Below, piece by piece: positions 30,368-40,477 of a DNA stretch of 64,000 nucleotides. The notes beneath the pieces are model-generated. The model worked only from the letters and a program-made list of their open reading frames with translations, ran no database searches and was not told where the DNA came from. Source of the DNA: Lytechinus variegatus (Eukaryota; Echinodermata; Echinoidea; Temnopleuroida; Toxopneustidae); the NCBI RefSeq assembly GCF_018143015.1, contig NC_054748.1, forward strand, positions 5,779,080 to 5,843,079, in the 5' to 3' direction. The number at the start of each line of letters is the position of its first letter. Positions within the stretch are counted from its first letter, which is position 1. Position numbers and translations under genes: made by a program.

Positions 30368-30799
30368 TTGCCTCAGTGGACCTCCGGGATGCCTAATTTT
30401 TCGGTCCCAGTTCACCCTTCAGATAGAAAGTACTTAAGATTTATTTGGCAAGACACGCTTTTTCAATTTACATGTTTGCCAAATGGTTTGAGTACTGCAC
30501 CACGGCTCTTTACCAAAATTTTGAAACCAGTGTTTGCCACACTGCACCAAGCAAACCACATCTTAGTGGGTTATCATGACAACACCATCAATATTGGTAA
30601 CAATAAGGCCAAAGTACAGAAGGCAATTGATGCCACGGTTGGCCTTTTATCAGAGTTTAGGTTTATTATTCACCCTGATAAGTCGGTACTCAAACCATTA
30701 CAGGAAATTACTTTCCTTGGATTGGTCCTTAATTCAGTGAATATGTCCATTACACTCCCTTCTGACAAGGTAAATGAAGTTAAAAAGTGTTGCTTATAG
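30368..30799 (+). pseudogene. DIRS reverse transcriptase
   Basis: The frame carries FSVPVHPSDRKYLRFIWQD, FTCLPNGLSTAPRLFTKIL, HILVGYHDNTINIGN and FLGLVLNSVNM, blocks of DIRS-type reverse transcriptase. The expected active site YIDD reads YHDN, so one catalytic Asp is replaced by Asn. The enzyme would be dead even without the stops. Confidence 0.8.
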
Positions 30800-31257
30800 G
30801 CCTCCTCCAAACTAACTTGCCTAGTATTAGAGCAGTCTCCAGAACAATTGGGAAAATTGTACCATCATTCCCTGCTGTCCAATATGGCCCTCTTTTCTAT
30901 CGGGCTTTGGAATTGGACAAAATTGTAGCACTGAAAATTAACAAAGGTCATTTTGATAGACCCATGCAACTCTCGCAGGCAGCTCGGTACGATCTTGAAT
31001 GGTGGATAGCAAACCTGCACATTGTATACTCGTCTTTGAGAGTAAAGAACCGGACCTAGAGTTGTACTCCGATGCAAGCGGTTCGGGATGGGAAACTACA
31101 TGTATAGAGCTAAATTCTAGTAAAGATGGGCGATGTCATGCCGAGGAGCTTGCCAAAGCTCAGAATAATGAGATTGATTATATTAAATTACTGGCAGCCT
31201 TTTTCGGACTAAAGTCCTTTTGGACATCTATGAAAAATACCATATCCTACTACGCAT
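30800..31257 (+). pseudogene. DIRS RT thumb and RNase H, interrupted
   Basis: The frame shifts after 30799 (GLLQTNLPSIRAVSRTIGKI). RNase H follows as LELYSDASGSGW (catalytic Asp), HAEELAKAQNNEIDYIKLLA and FFGLKSFW. It stops exactly at the Gypsy insertion. Confidence 0.7.
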
Positions 31258-31262
31258 AGATC

Positions 31263-31395
31263 TGTAGTATCGTAAGTGTTCTTTTGTTATGATGTTTTTA
31301 AGGATACCGTACGAGACGGTCGGTAATAAAATGGAGAAACAGGAAAAACAGTGTTCGATCCACATTTGTTGTTTTGAGAATATCTAATCATTATA
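31263..31395 (+). repeat. Gypsy 5' LTR
   Basis: It begins TGTAGTATCGTAAGTG and ends AATCATTATA. A poly(A) signal AATAAA lies near 31325. No obvious TATA box. At 133 bp it is short for a Gypsy LTR. Confidence 0.9.
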
Positions 31396-31416
31396 TTGGC
31401 GACGAGTAGAGTGAGG

Positions 31417-32793
31417 ATGAATCTCCCACAATTTGAACGATTTTCTGTGCATGATGAGCCGGCAACAGTTGGACAAAGATGGGCAAAATACGTCAAGAGA
31501 CTGAATAATTTGTTTACGGCATTTGCTATCAACGATGCCAAGCAGCAACGAGCGCTTTTGCTCCACTATGCTGGACCGGAGGTTTCGGACATTTTTGACA
31601 CGTTACCTGATACGGGTGAGTCCTATGAATCAGCCAAAAAAGCACTCGAAAAGCATTTCTGTCCATCAGTGAACATAGAATATGAGCGTTTTGTGTTCAG
31701 GCAGTGTAGACAAAATGAAGATGAGACTGTTGATCACTATTGTCAGCGATTGCAAAAACTTGCTGTTTCGTGTGATTTTGCTGACAAGGATGGCGAAATT
31801 AAGTCGCAAATTATTCTTGGATGCCATTCACAAAAGCTACGCCGACATGCATTGCGAGAAACAATCTCGTTGGACAAACTCCTTAGTACAGCACGGGCTT
31901 ATGAACAAGCAGATCGTCATGCTGCAGTGATCGAGGGTGCTGAAGCTACCGCTATGACCGTCCAAGCGGTTGGGGCTCGTAATCGTACACACCCAGTGCA
32001 ACGTCAGCGACAGTCGCAACAACACCATACAGCAAAGACTGAGCACTCTACATGCCGCAACTGTGGAGGTGTGTTCCCGCACCGACACAAACCTTGTCCA
32101 GCCAAGGGCCAGACATGTCATGCCTGTGGTAAGCAAAATCATTTTGCCAAGTACTGTATGTCTAAAAACAAAGCTAAAGCTGCTAGTGCTAAACACGTCC
32201 AAGCCAGTACCACTACCACCTGTGACATTGACCCTCAAACCAAGAGTTCAGGCCCAGAACCTCCAAGTACAGGTCAATATGAGCACTACCAGTTTCATGT
32301 CCAGGCACAATCACTACCTGATGTGCCTAAACCAACTGTAACTGTACATGTAAATGGCACCCCCATCAGTGCTCTCATCGATACAGGGGCATCAGTCATG
32401 ATGATGTCTCAGCGGACATTCGCTAGGATCACGCCACAGCCACGTTTAGTTGTACATTCTGATCCTGTGTACGGCTATGGCAGTGACACCCCTCTTGATG
32501 TTCAAGGTACCTTCACAGCGACAGTAAGCTACAAGTCGTCGTCTGCTAACACTACAGTTTACGTTACCTCTCATGATGGTGCTACGCTTCTGAACTTAGC
32601 AACAGCCACTGCCCTCAATCTCGTAAAACTCACATATGCCACATCATCAGCTTCGCCTAGGTCAGTCTATCCAGATCGTTTTACCGGCATAGGCAAACTG
32701 AAAAACTATCGCTATCACATACAGGCAGACACATCTCTAACTCCTGTAGCTGTTCCACATCGTCGTATACCATTTCACATGACAAAGTGGTAA
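31417..32793 (+). pseudogene. Gypsy Gag and protease part of the polyprotein
   Basis: The start is ATG at 31417 (MNLPQFERF), 21 bases after the LTR end. Residues about 1-190 form the Gag capsid-like region (VGQRWAKYVKRLNNLF, VDHYCQRLQKLA). Two zinc-knuckle-like Cys/His motifs follow, CRNCGG…C and CHACGKQNHFAKYC (the canonical CCHC). The aspartic protease has LIDTGASVMMM (DTGA at 32380). The frame closes at TAA 32791-32793, produced by an indel just upstream. In the family Gag packages the RNA and the protease cuts the polyprotein. The following part of pol is in this same frame after a short out-of-frame patch. Confidence 0.88.
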
Positions 32794-35445
32794 AGGAGCT
32801 TGACCGGTTGTTGGAATGTGATATCATTGAAAAGGTGGAGAACAGCACCTACGCCATGGGTCTCGCCTATCACAGTCGTGCCCAAGCGGAATAGCGAGGC
32901 CATTCGCATCTGCGTTGATATGCGAAATGTCAACACCGCCATCAAGCGTGAACGTCACATCATTCCAACAGTTGATGATCTTATCGCATCTCTCAATGTG
33001 GCAACAACATTCAGCACGCTGGACTTAAATTCTGGGTATCACCAGATAGAGCTCGATGAAGAGTCGTGTCAGTACACAGTCTTTTCTACACATGTTGGGC
33101 TCTTTCGTTACAAGCGGCTCAATTTTGGTCTTTGTTCCGCGTCCAAGGTTTTCCAGCATGCAATACAGATAACCTTTCAGGACCTACCAGGTGTGCTGAA
33201 CATCAGCGATGATCTTCTTGTCTTCGGTCGCGACCAAGCAGAACATGATGCACGACTTCATGCTGTTATGCAACGTCTACGCTCAGTGAACTTGATGCTA
33301 AACCCTGCTAAGTGTGTCTTTAGCACAGGTCGCGTGGTGTACTTCGGGCATGTCTTCACAGCCAACAGCATCAGTCCTGATCCGCGTAAGGTGGATGCAA
33401 TCAACGCTGTCGCAGAGCCACGAAACATCTCAGAGATGCGCAGTTTCTTAGGCATGGTGACATACTGTGCTCGTTTCATTCCTGACCTCGCGTCCATCTC
33501 TGCTCCTCTCAGACAACTCACAAAAGCTGACGTGCCATGGACATGGGGACCATCTCAAACATCAGCATTCAGTCGCATCAAGGAGCTAGTCTCCCAACAC
33601 TGTACTATGGGATATTTCAACCCAGCAAACCCCTCAGAGGTTATTGTCGATGCAGGCCCTCTTGGTCTTGGGGCAATTTTGGTCCAGCATGACTCGCGCA
33701 CACAGTCAGTCATCCCTATCGCGTTAGCTAGTCGGTCATTGACACCTGTAGAACAGCGATACTCGCAAACCGAAAGGGAGGCATTGGCCATCACATGGGC
33801 TGTCAGACACTTTCATATCTATTTATATGGTGGATCATTTGTTGTAACCACAGATCACAAGCCACTGTTATCAATGTTCAATAACGCCCATTCAAAGCCG
33901 CCGATCCGCATAGAACGCTGGTTACTGCGGCTACAAGCGTACGACTTCCAGGTCCAATACCACCCTGGAAAATTGAACCCAGCAGACTACATGTCACGCC
34001 ACCCACGTATCGCGGAGAGCGCAGGATCATCAGCAGAAGAAGAAATCGCAGAACAGCAGGTCTCCTTCATTGCAGCAAACGCAATTCCAAAGACAGTCAC
34101 GCATGAGGATATAGTATCTGCAACAAGCACTGATGATGTTCTTCAAAACTGTATGCGTGCTATCCAGGAGGATAGCTGGAATGATCTTCTAGCAGCTGCA
34201 GATGCATCATTGCAGAGCGAATATAGAAGCCTACATGAAGTACGCGATCAACTCACTGTATCGGATGGCAATAGCATGCTCTTACGCGATCATCGTATCG
34301 TCATTCCGCGTTCGCTTCGGCAGCGTATCATCGACATAGCACACGAGGGCCATCAGGGCATAACTAAGACAAAGGCTCTCTTGCGTGAGAAGGTGTCGTT
34401 CCCTTCCATTGATCGTATGACTGAACACACAGTTCGTGATTGTCTGTCCTGTCAGATGAATACCGTTGAGCACGCCAAGGAACCACTTAGAATGACGGAG
34501 CTTCCGCAACAGCCTTGGACAGAGGTTAGCGTAGACTTTGCCGACCTTCCTAGCGGTGATCACATGTTGGTAGTCATTGATGATTACTCGCGTTTTGTCG
34601 AAGTAGAGATTGTTTCCTCTACTGCAGCAAGTCAGGTCATTCCGAAACTTGACCGAATCTTCTCAAGCTTTGGAGTTCCTACTGTGGTCCGTACCGATAA
34701 CGGCCCACCATTCAATGGTGCGGAATTCAATCAGTTTGCCAACTACCTGGGATTCAGGCATAGGAAGGTTACACCGCGTTGGCCTCAAGCTAACGGTGAG
34801 GTTGAAAGGTTCATGAAAACACTCAAGAAAGTCTATCGCTGTGCCATCGCAGAACGCAAGTGTTGGAAGCAAGAAATATACAAGTTCTTGCGCAACTATC
34901 GTGCGACACCACACTCTACTACAGGGGTTCCCCCAGCGACCCTTCTTTTTGGACGACCGCTACGCACGCGTCTTCCAGAAGTGCCATCTCACCAACATCA
35001 CAATGACCTCGATGCTTCTGTTCGCGATCGCGATAGAAACAAGAAACAGAGCATGAAAAGCTATGCAGACAGTCGCGGAAAAACCCAACCATCACCAATC
35101 GCTGTTGGCGATACTGTGCTTGTTCGTAGGGATGGAATGGTCCCAAAGCACCAGTCGCCATATCTTCCGCAGCCATACAAAGTTGTGAGAAAGCGTGGAT
35201 CTCGCATTACCGTTCGTTGTGCCAATCATTACATCACACGCAACTGTTCGCGATTCAAGTTGTATAGCGGTCCGATCCCTTCCAATCGCTATGATGATGA
35301 TGATGATGATGACATGGAGACTCATTTTCCTCCAAATGCACACAATGTCCCAATGCCAGCAGGACATTTGCAGCCTGCTGTACCACGGCGCAATCCGCGT
35401 CGTGAGCGCCGTCCTCCGTTACGTTTTCGTGATTTTGTACCATGA
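32794..35445 (+). CDS. Gypsy reverse transcriptase, RNase H and integrase
   Basis: Between 32788 and about 32846 the coding reads in a neighbouring frame (VKELDRLLECDIIEKVE), then returns to the original frame at TPWVSPITVV. The RT blocks are RICVDMRNVN, FSTLDLNSGYHQIEL, FNFGLCSASKVFQ-like, and NISDDLLVFG, the NISDD active-site form of the Mag/SURL lineage. RNase H: VIVDAGPLGLGAIL and TDHKPLLSM. Integrase: an HHCC zinc finger (HEGHQG … CLSCQ), then Asp at about 34531, TDNGPPF at about 34693 and Glu in GEVERF near 34798. The C-terminus is basic (RRNPRRERRPPLRFRDFVP). An acidic Asp run (35290-35314) comes from a GAT repeat. All catalytic residues are present. Confidence 0.9.
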   Translation, partial: RSLTGCWNVISLKRWRTAPTPWVSPITVVPKRNSEAIRICVDMRNVNTAIKRERHIIPTVDDLIASLNVATTFSTLDLNSGYHQIELDEESCQYTVFSTHVGLFRYKRLNFGLCSASKVFQHAIQITFQDLPGVLNISDDLLVFGRDQAEHDARLHAVMQRLRSVNLMLNPAKCVFSTGRVVYFGHVFTANSISPDPRKVDAINAVAEPRNISEMRSFLGMVTYCARFIPDLASISAPLRQLTKADVPWTWGPSQTSAFSRIKELVSQHCTMGYFNPANPSEVIVDAGPLGLGAILVQHDSRTQSVIPIALASRSLTPVEQRYSQTEREALAITWAVRHFHIYLYGGSFVVTTDHKPLLSMFNNAHSKPPIRIERWLLRLQAYDFQVQYHPGKLNPADYMSRHPRIAESAGSSAEEEIAEQQVSFIAANAIPKTVTHEDIVSATSTDDVLQNCMRAIQEDSWNDLLAAADASLQSEYRSLHEVRDQLTVSDGNSMLLRDHRIVIPRSLRQRIIDIAHEGHQGITKTKALLREKVSFPSIDRMTEHTVRDCLSCQMNTVEHAKEPLRMTELPQQPWTEVSVDFADLPSGDHMLVVIDDYSRFVEVEIVSSTAASQVIPKLDRIFSSFGVPTVVRTDNGPPFNGAEFNQFANYLGFRHRKVTPRWPQANGEVERFMKTLKKVYRCAIAERKCWKQEIYKFLRNYRATPHSTTGVPPATLLFGRPLRTRLPEVPSHQHHNDLDASVRDRDRNKKQSMKSYADSRGKTQPSPIAVGDTVLVRRDGMVPKHQSPYLPQPYKVVRKRGSRITVRCANHYITRNCSRFKLYSGPIPSNRYDDDDDDDMETHFPPNAHNVPMPAGHLQPAVPRRNPRRERRPPLRFRDFVP

Positions 35446-36483
35446 CTAAGTATACATTCCAATCAAAAGTAACATAACGCTTACCTGATGATGCGAAAAA
35501 ACAAGAAAATTGATAAGAAGACAACAGTGCATTTTAATGCATATTCCATTTGTTTCTTTTGATAATTTTTGAAAGTGTCTAAGAATGGCAGACACATAAC
35601 GAGTTTTGTTAATTGCCTTCACACATTTTTGTACAAATGTTATAATTGGCAGTATATTGTCTGAAGAGTTATGCATCTCTCTGAGTTGATGTTAAGATGA
35701 GTATAAAACAACCATACAAGCTTCCTTGTTTTATTATTCAAAGTTATTGTACCCTCCGGATGTTAGTTCACTCATGTGATGACGATAACCCACTCTTCAT
35801 ATTGTACAACACATTTTAAAGGAGTACTCATATTCTGTTGTTTAACCTGTAAACTGATAATATGCTAACCATTTTAATATTTACAGTGCCCACATTTTAA
35901 GGGTTACTTTTCAAAATTCAAAATGACACATTTGTGTTTTGCAAGTAGACAGGGTGACAAATATCTGTGTAGTATAATTTTGACCATTTTTCTTTTCATT
36001 TAGTTTTGTGTACAAAAAAAAAAGGAGGAAAAGGGAGGACTATGAGTGTTTTATATTTTATGATGAAGAAAATGGAAGTGAAAGAAAAACCCAGTTGTTT
36101 TATTTTATGATGAAGAAAATGAAAATTACAAATTTTTGGTGATATGTTTTATTTTGAGGTTTTGAGAGAAACTTGATTGATAGTGTTCGCATACAGGCAT
36201 TTGCATAAAGTTGAATTTGCATTATGTATTGTTATTGAGATGTAAAGGTAGAAAACACAGCTCAGTGGACCAAAAGAAGTTAAAAAAAAGTTGCATGTTT
36301 TGATCAGTAATCTTGGTTTATTTCAAAAGTGATTTGATGTTTATAAAAAAAGGCCATTGAACATGGTAAGAGCAGTATAGCAGTTAAGGAGTCCATTATG
36401 ACATTCAGCAGCTCCTCAGTTACACTGTACATTTGTATTTACAATGTTTAAAGGCTTAACATTCAATCCAAGGTGAGGAGGAT
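35446..36483 (+). other. non-coding 3' region of the Gypsy element
   Basis: About 1.04 kb between the pol stop and the 3' LTR has no open frame of note, a purine stretch near 36009-36038 and short AT-rich repeats (tgatgaagaaaatg twice, 36060 and 36109). This is long for a Gypsy element without an envelope gene. Confidence 0.7.
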
Positions 36484-36616
36484 TGTAGTATCGTAAGTGT
36501 TCTTTTGTTATGATGTTTTTAAGGATACCGTACGAGACGGTCGGTAATAAAAGTGAGAAACAGGAAAAACAGTGTTCGATCCACATTTGTTGTTTGGAGA
36601 ATATCTAATCATTATA
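36484..36616 (+). repeat. Gypsy 3' LTR
   Basis: It matches the 5' LTR except near AAAAGTGAG (5': AAAATGGAG) and TTTGGAGA (5': TTTTGAGA). It is followed by AGATC. Confidence 0.92.
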
Positions 36617-36621
36617 AGATC

Positions 36622-36999
36622 ATGTAGTTGTAATTAAATTGCAAATGCAATCTGTAAATGGTGTTTTATTTAGAGAAAAATATTTGGCTGTCTATTTCTT
36701 ATATTCCAGGCAAGCTAAATGTAGTAGCTGACAAGCTGTCTCGTAAATTCAATGACAGGACAGAGTGGACACTGGATAAACAAGCTTTTAACCAATATAC
36801 TCCTTACTTTGGCTCACCAGATATTGACTTATCTGCATGTCGACTAAATAATCAATTGCCTAGGTATGTCTCTTGGCAACCCGATCCTAGTGCATTCTTG
36901 GTTGATGCATTCTTTTTTCTAAACTGGGCCAAGTTGAACTTTTATGTCTTCCCACGTATTTTGTCTCATGCCAAGTTGCTTGCAGAAAATTCTGAATGA
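36622..36999 (+). pseudogene. DIRS RNase H C-terminal part
   Basis: After the right duplication the DIRS reading resumes: LEKNIWLSISYIPGKLNVVADKLSRK, then DRTEWTLDKQAFNQ and FLLY-type hydrophobic sequence to NWAKLNFYVFPRIL. IPGKLNVVADKLSR is the usual end of the RNase H in DIRS and related elements. Confidence 0.75.
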
Positions 37000-37248
37000 C
37001 AAAGATATACGGGCTTACTAGTTGTCCCATATTGGCCCTCACAATCGCGGCTTCCCTTGCTCCAAATTATAGGGAAACCTGTAGAATTCAAGAGGAGGAG
37101 AGGGTTACTAACTTTACCCTTCTCAAATTTCACCCCTTTTGAGATCACGTTGATGTATGTTGCACGATCTCCGGAAATTTTTCAAGAGACTGAATAAAAA
37201 GACCACGGAGATCATAAGGACTTCACGGAAAGACTCTACTAAAAATCA

Positions 37249-37341
37249 ATAATAATAATAATGCTCAATTCTTGTAAAGCGCATATAGATAAGCATGTCC
37301 CTATGCGCTGTATCTACATAAGAAAATTGAAAAAAAAAAAT
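37249..37341. mobile_element. short SINE- or LINE-tail-like insertion
   Basis: An AAT run followed by gctcaattcttgtaaagcgc and ending in an A-run interrupts the recombinase region of the DIRS element. It looks like a dispersed short repeat. The ends are not defined by a target duplication. Confidence 0.35.
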
Positions 37342-38185
37342 TAGACAAAGGTTGGAGTTATGTTCAATCATCAAGACATTATTGGAGTTCCTTACAAGTT
37401 TATGTGAACACGGAGCTGGTTATAGTACCTTGAACACTACAGAAGTACCTTGTCTAAATTTTTAGTTTTAGATGGTCCTTTTACAGTGGGAACTCATTCA
37501 TTAGTGCACCACTTTATGAAAGGAACCTTTCAACTTCGACCACCCAAACCCAGGTACACTAACATATCTTGGACGTTAAATTAGTGTTGAACCATTTAAG
37601 GAATTAAGCTAGCACCTGAGAGAACCCTTAGCCTCAAGCTCTTGAGCCTAAAAATTGTCACCCTCTTGGCACTAACCTCAGTGCAGCGGGTGCAGTCGCT
37701 TCATCAGTTAAACATTGAGCATATGACTCTTAAAGATACTAGTAGTGGAGCTACGTTTTGCTTTGGTCAACTACTGAACAAGACAGACCAGGGCATATGA
37801 AGATATGACATTGGAAGCTTACCCTCTAGATAAGCGACTGTGTGTTCTTGATTATCTAAAACATTATATTCGAAGAACAGAACGTCTGAGTGGATCATAA
37901 AAAGTTCCTTTTTATCAGCTATCAGAAGCCTCATGTGAGGATAAATTAATTTATAACAAACCATTCCCCTTTGGATACTAGTAAATCTAGCTGCAGCTGG
38001 GTAGACACTGATTTCTATAAGGCGCAATCCACGAGGGCTGCGTCGGTGTCAGAAGCTGAGAGGTCAGAAGTTCCCATCGCTGCTATTATCTCAGACAGGC
38101 TGGATGGACTAATGAGAAAACTTTTAACAACTCTATCATACGCTTTGGATCAGAAAAGTGACTTCTCAGCCTCCTTGTTAGGCAG
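37342..38185 (+). pseudogene. DIRS tyrosine recombinase remnants
   Basis: Fragments in changing frames, in order: HHFMKGTFQLRPPKPRYTNI, PERTLSLKLLSLKIVTLLAL, SVQRVQSLHQLNIEHM, FCFGQLLNKT, then TDFYKAQSTRAASVSEAERS. The arrangement with Gln-Arg-Val-Gln early and Ser-Thr-Arg late matches the Arg … His-x-x-Arg core of DIRS tyrosine recombinases, which insert circular DNA without an integrase. At least three stops. Confidence 0.7.
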
Positions 38186-38280
38186 TGCCTCATACTCGGT
38201 TGTAGAGGTTATGTTGTGTTCACACCAGGGTTGTGACTTGGTGTAATTTTGGTATCAAATATGCCTCCTGAGCTTTGAAA

Positions 38281-38323
38281 TCTCCTGTAATTTCTCCAGG
38301 AGAATTACGAAATAAAATAGAAA
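38281..38323. repeat. DIRS right inverted terminal repeat
   Basis: This is the inverse complement of 28306-28347. It runs straight into a long palindrome (38312-38607). Confidence 0.8.
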
Positions 38324-38607
38324 GATTAAATGAGAACAAAGTTTGAAATTTAATATTTATTTTATGAGTAATTCGGAGGGAGAGATTACAGGCCCCCCGC
38401 TCCCTCCCATTACTCTAAGGCGAAATTAGTTCTAACTTGTTCTCATCTTAGTTTAATCTTTCTTGCTGTTTTATCAGGAGTCATATTTGATGCTTTGAAT
38501 GATGACTGCGCATGCGCGGGTGGGATCTACTGTAATCTCTCCCTCCGAATTACTCATAAAATAAATATTAAATTTCAAACTTTGTTCTCATTTAATCTTT
38601 CTATTTT
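38312..38607. repeat. large palindrome with identical arms
   Basis: About 80 bases at 38312-38392 (from ATAAAATAGAAAGATTAAAT to GGAGGGAGAGATTACA) recur, inverted and without a visible mismatch, at 38530-38607. The loop is about 138 bases. The loop side also carries GACTGCGCATGCGCGGG, related to CCCGCGCATGCGCAGTC just inside the DIRS left end (about 28348-28368), so it may correspond to the internal complementary region or to the end of a second DIRS copy. Confidence 0.75.
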
Positions 38608-38632
38608 ATGCAAGATGAAATAGCAATGCCTT

Positions 38633-38712
38633 GCTCAAAGGCCGTGGCGAGAATAGAACCACCGTCTTTCATGGTATAAGTCGAGTGCCTTTTAGACCAC
38701 TCGGTCACGCCA
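38633..38712 (-). other. tRNA-like sequence (SINE head or tRNA pseudogene)
   Basis: On the minus strand it reads GGCGTGACCGAGTGGTCTAA (box A-like, as in tRNA-Ser/Leu) and later GGTGGTTCTATTCTCGCCAC (box B-like). No complete cloverleaf with a clear anticodon arm could be drawn by eye. A tRNA-derived SINE head is the simplest reading. Confidence 0.45.
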
Positions 38713-39099
38713 CATTGCTTGTTATTCAACGATCCGTAGATTAGAAAGAAATTAAGCATGTTTTCACATCAAATATTTTCACCGACCTAGCCCAATTCAT
38801 ATTTCATGCATAAGGTCTCATGTAAAATAGAAAAAGAATTGATACTGTTTTGAACTGTGTTCTTCGAATAAATAGCGGTAAAAGAAAAAAAAATCATAAT
38901 TTTAACTTGCTCGTGGAAACTGAAATTCAGTAGTACAAATTCATTTTTTCTAACTCAGCCTTGCGCCATTATCAACCTTAAAACCAGCCCCAAATAAAAA
39001 AAAGATGAATATCCTTGTATTCTATTATGTTCATCCCCCTGAAGCCTACTAATACCATGAGAGCCCTTGCAGTTGCACTGAATTACGGCTTCGTTTTTT
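38713..39099. other. unannotated spacer
   Basis: AT-rich with no supported gene or repeat ends. Confidence 0.4.
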
Positions 39100-39310
39100 G
39101 TCTCACCTGTATAACAGAGTGAGTCAATAGGCGTCGCTTTTCAGGCGACGGCGGCAACATCAAATGTTGACAGAAGGTTAAGTTTTTAAAATGACAGCAT
39201 AACTTCAAAATTTTATGGACCTAGTTCATGAAATGTATACATAAAGTTAATCAAGTATTACTTAACATCCTCCCCAGCATTCAGGTCACATGGCAATGTC
39301 AACGCAGTGG

Positions 39311-40477
39311 CGTAGCTAGGATTCCCGGGGGCGCTGGGGGGGGGGTCCTTGCTTTTTCAGGGGGGGCACCGGCCATTTTTCCGGTGTGTGTGTGTATGTG
39401 TCACAAGAGCGGATCCGACTTTCGGCAATAGGGGACGGGGCCCGAAATTATCCTCACCTATATTTTCCTGGATCAGTCACTTCTTAGTTTTATTCTTATA
39501 AACCACATAAACATTTTTTTTTAACTGTTATTTATTTTTTTCCTGAAAATTTAATTTTCTGGGCAATGTTATGTGTGATCCTTAACAAGATTCGTATGTA
39601 ACTAGATGGTTACTGCGAACGCCAATATATTTAGATAATGCGAGCGCGAAGCGCGAGCAAATTTATTTGACATTGCGACCTAAAAATTGGTCATTCTAAT
39701 TTTTGTATTAATAAATGGGATAGGAATGTAACTTAACAATTGATGCGAGCGCGAAGCGCGAGAGGAAGAAAATTGAGATTTTGACCTAAAAGCTGGACAC
39801 TCTATTCATATTTTGTAAATAATAAATAGGATTTAGTCAATTGGGTTTCATTAATAATGCGAGCGTGAATCGTGAGCAGACAATTATTGATATGCTGATG
39901 TGAAACTGGATAATTTAAGTGCATTTTAGATAAAGAACATGCAGGCTATCGCACATGTTTTAGATTTAGACCTTAGAATCTGGGCATTCTGAATACATTT
40001 GTTAAATTGAAAAAAAAAATTATGGAATACTTGGAGACAATATGAACTTGGCAAATCAAACAATGTGACCACGCAGCGCGAGTTTTAAATGCTAATATGT
40101 AGACCATAAAACGGACATTTTACAGACCATTTGTAAATGAAAAAAAAATTATGAAAGCTCGATGTCCGAGCAAAAATATGTTTTGTATAATTGACTTCAA
40201 AACTCGCTCCATATCAGCCTATTGAGCAAGATTGAATCTCATCGAACACGCAATTCTGGCGCGAAGCACAAGCAAAAATTTTATACATGTATAGTAACGT
40301 GAAAGATTTGTTTTTAATTGCAAGTCTTCCCCTCACGTTGTTTCATCACTCGTCTTCCTCTTATTTTCCTCTTCTTTTTTTCTTCAGTCCCTCTTCTTCT
40401 TTTCCTTTTTTCTTTTCTTCTTTCTCCCTTTTTTTCTTTTTCTTCTTGCTCTGACATTTTTTTTTGGGGGGAGGGGG
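39311..40477. repeat. H3 GC-motif array and pyrimidine tract
   Basis: Inverted motifs GCGAGCGCGAAGCGCGAGC occur near 39640, 39744, 39857 (variant), 40068 (partial) and 40256 (partial), with 106 and 113 bases between the first three. A C/T-rich tract and a G-run follow, up to FB2-B. No gene. Confidence 0.75.

Larger units (their letters stand above)
31263..36616 (+). mobile_element. Gypsy (Mag/SURL-like) LTR retrotransposon, 5354 bp
   Basis: Two 133-bp LTRs (31263-31395 and 36484-36616) differ at about three positions. The element is flanked by the 5-bp duplication AGATC (31258-31262 and 36617-36621). After the 5' LTR a primer-binding-type TTGGCGACGAG begins. One long gag-pol reading frame occupies 31417-35445, then about 1 kb of non-coding DNA and a purine-rich stretch (ggtgaggagga) before the 3' LTR. 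There is no envelope gene. The small LTR divergence and clean duplication indicate a recent insertion into the DIRS element. Confidence 0.92.
28306..38323 (+). mobile_element. DIRS-like retrotransposon, decayed, split by a Gypsy element
   Basis: The ends are inverted rather than direct: ATTCTCCTGGAGAAATTACA at 28322-28341 within a roughly 40-base terminal repeat (28306-28347), mirrored at 38281-38323. Order: Gag-like pieces (28555-28760, 29301-29627), reverse transcriptase and RNase H (30368-31257), then after the Gypsy insertion the RNase H tail (36622-36999) and tyrosine-recombinase remnants (37430-38185). Inverted ends and a tyrosine recombinase instead of a DDE integrase define DIRS elements. 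It has many stops and a mutated RT active site, so it is inactive. Without the insertion it is about 4.7 kb. Confidence 0.8.

Noticed and set aside
31837..32238. Minus-strand frame of 133 codons
   Set aside because: Antisense shadow of the Gypsy Gag coding region.
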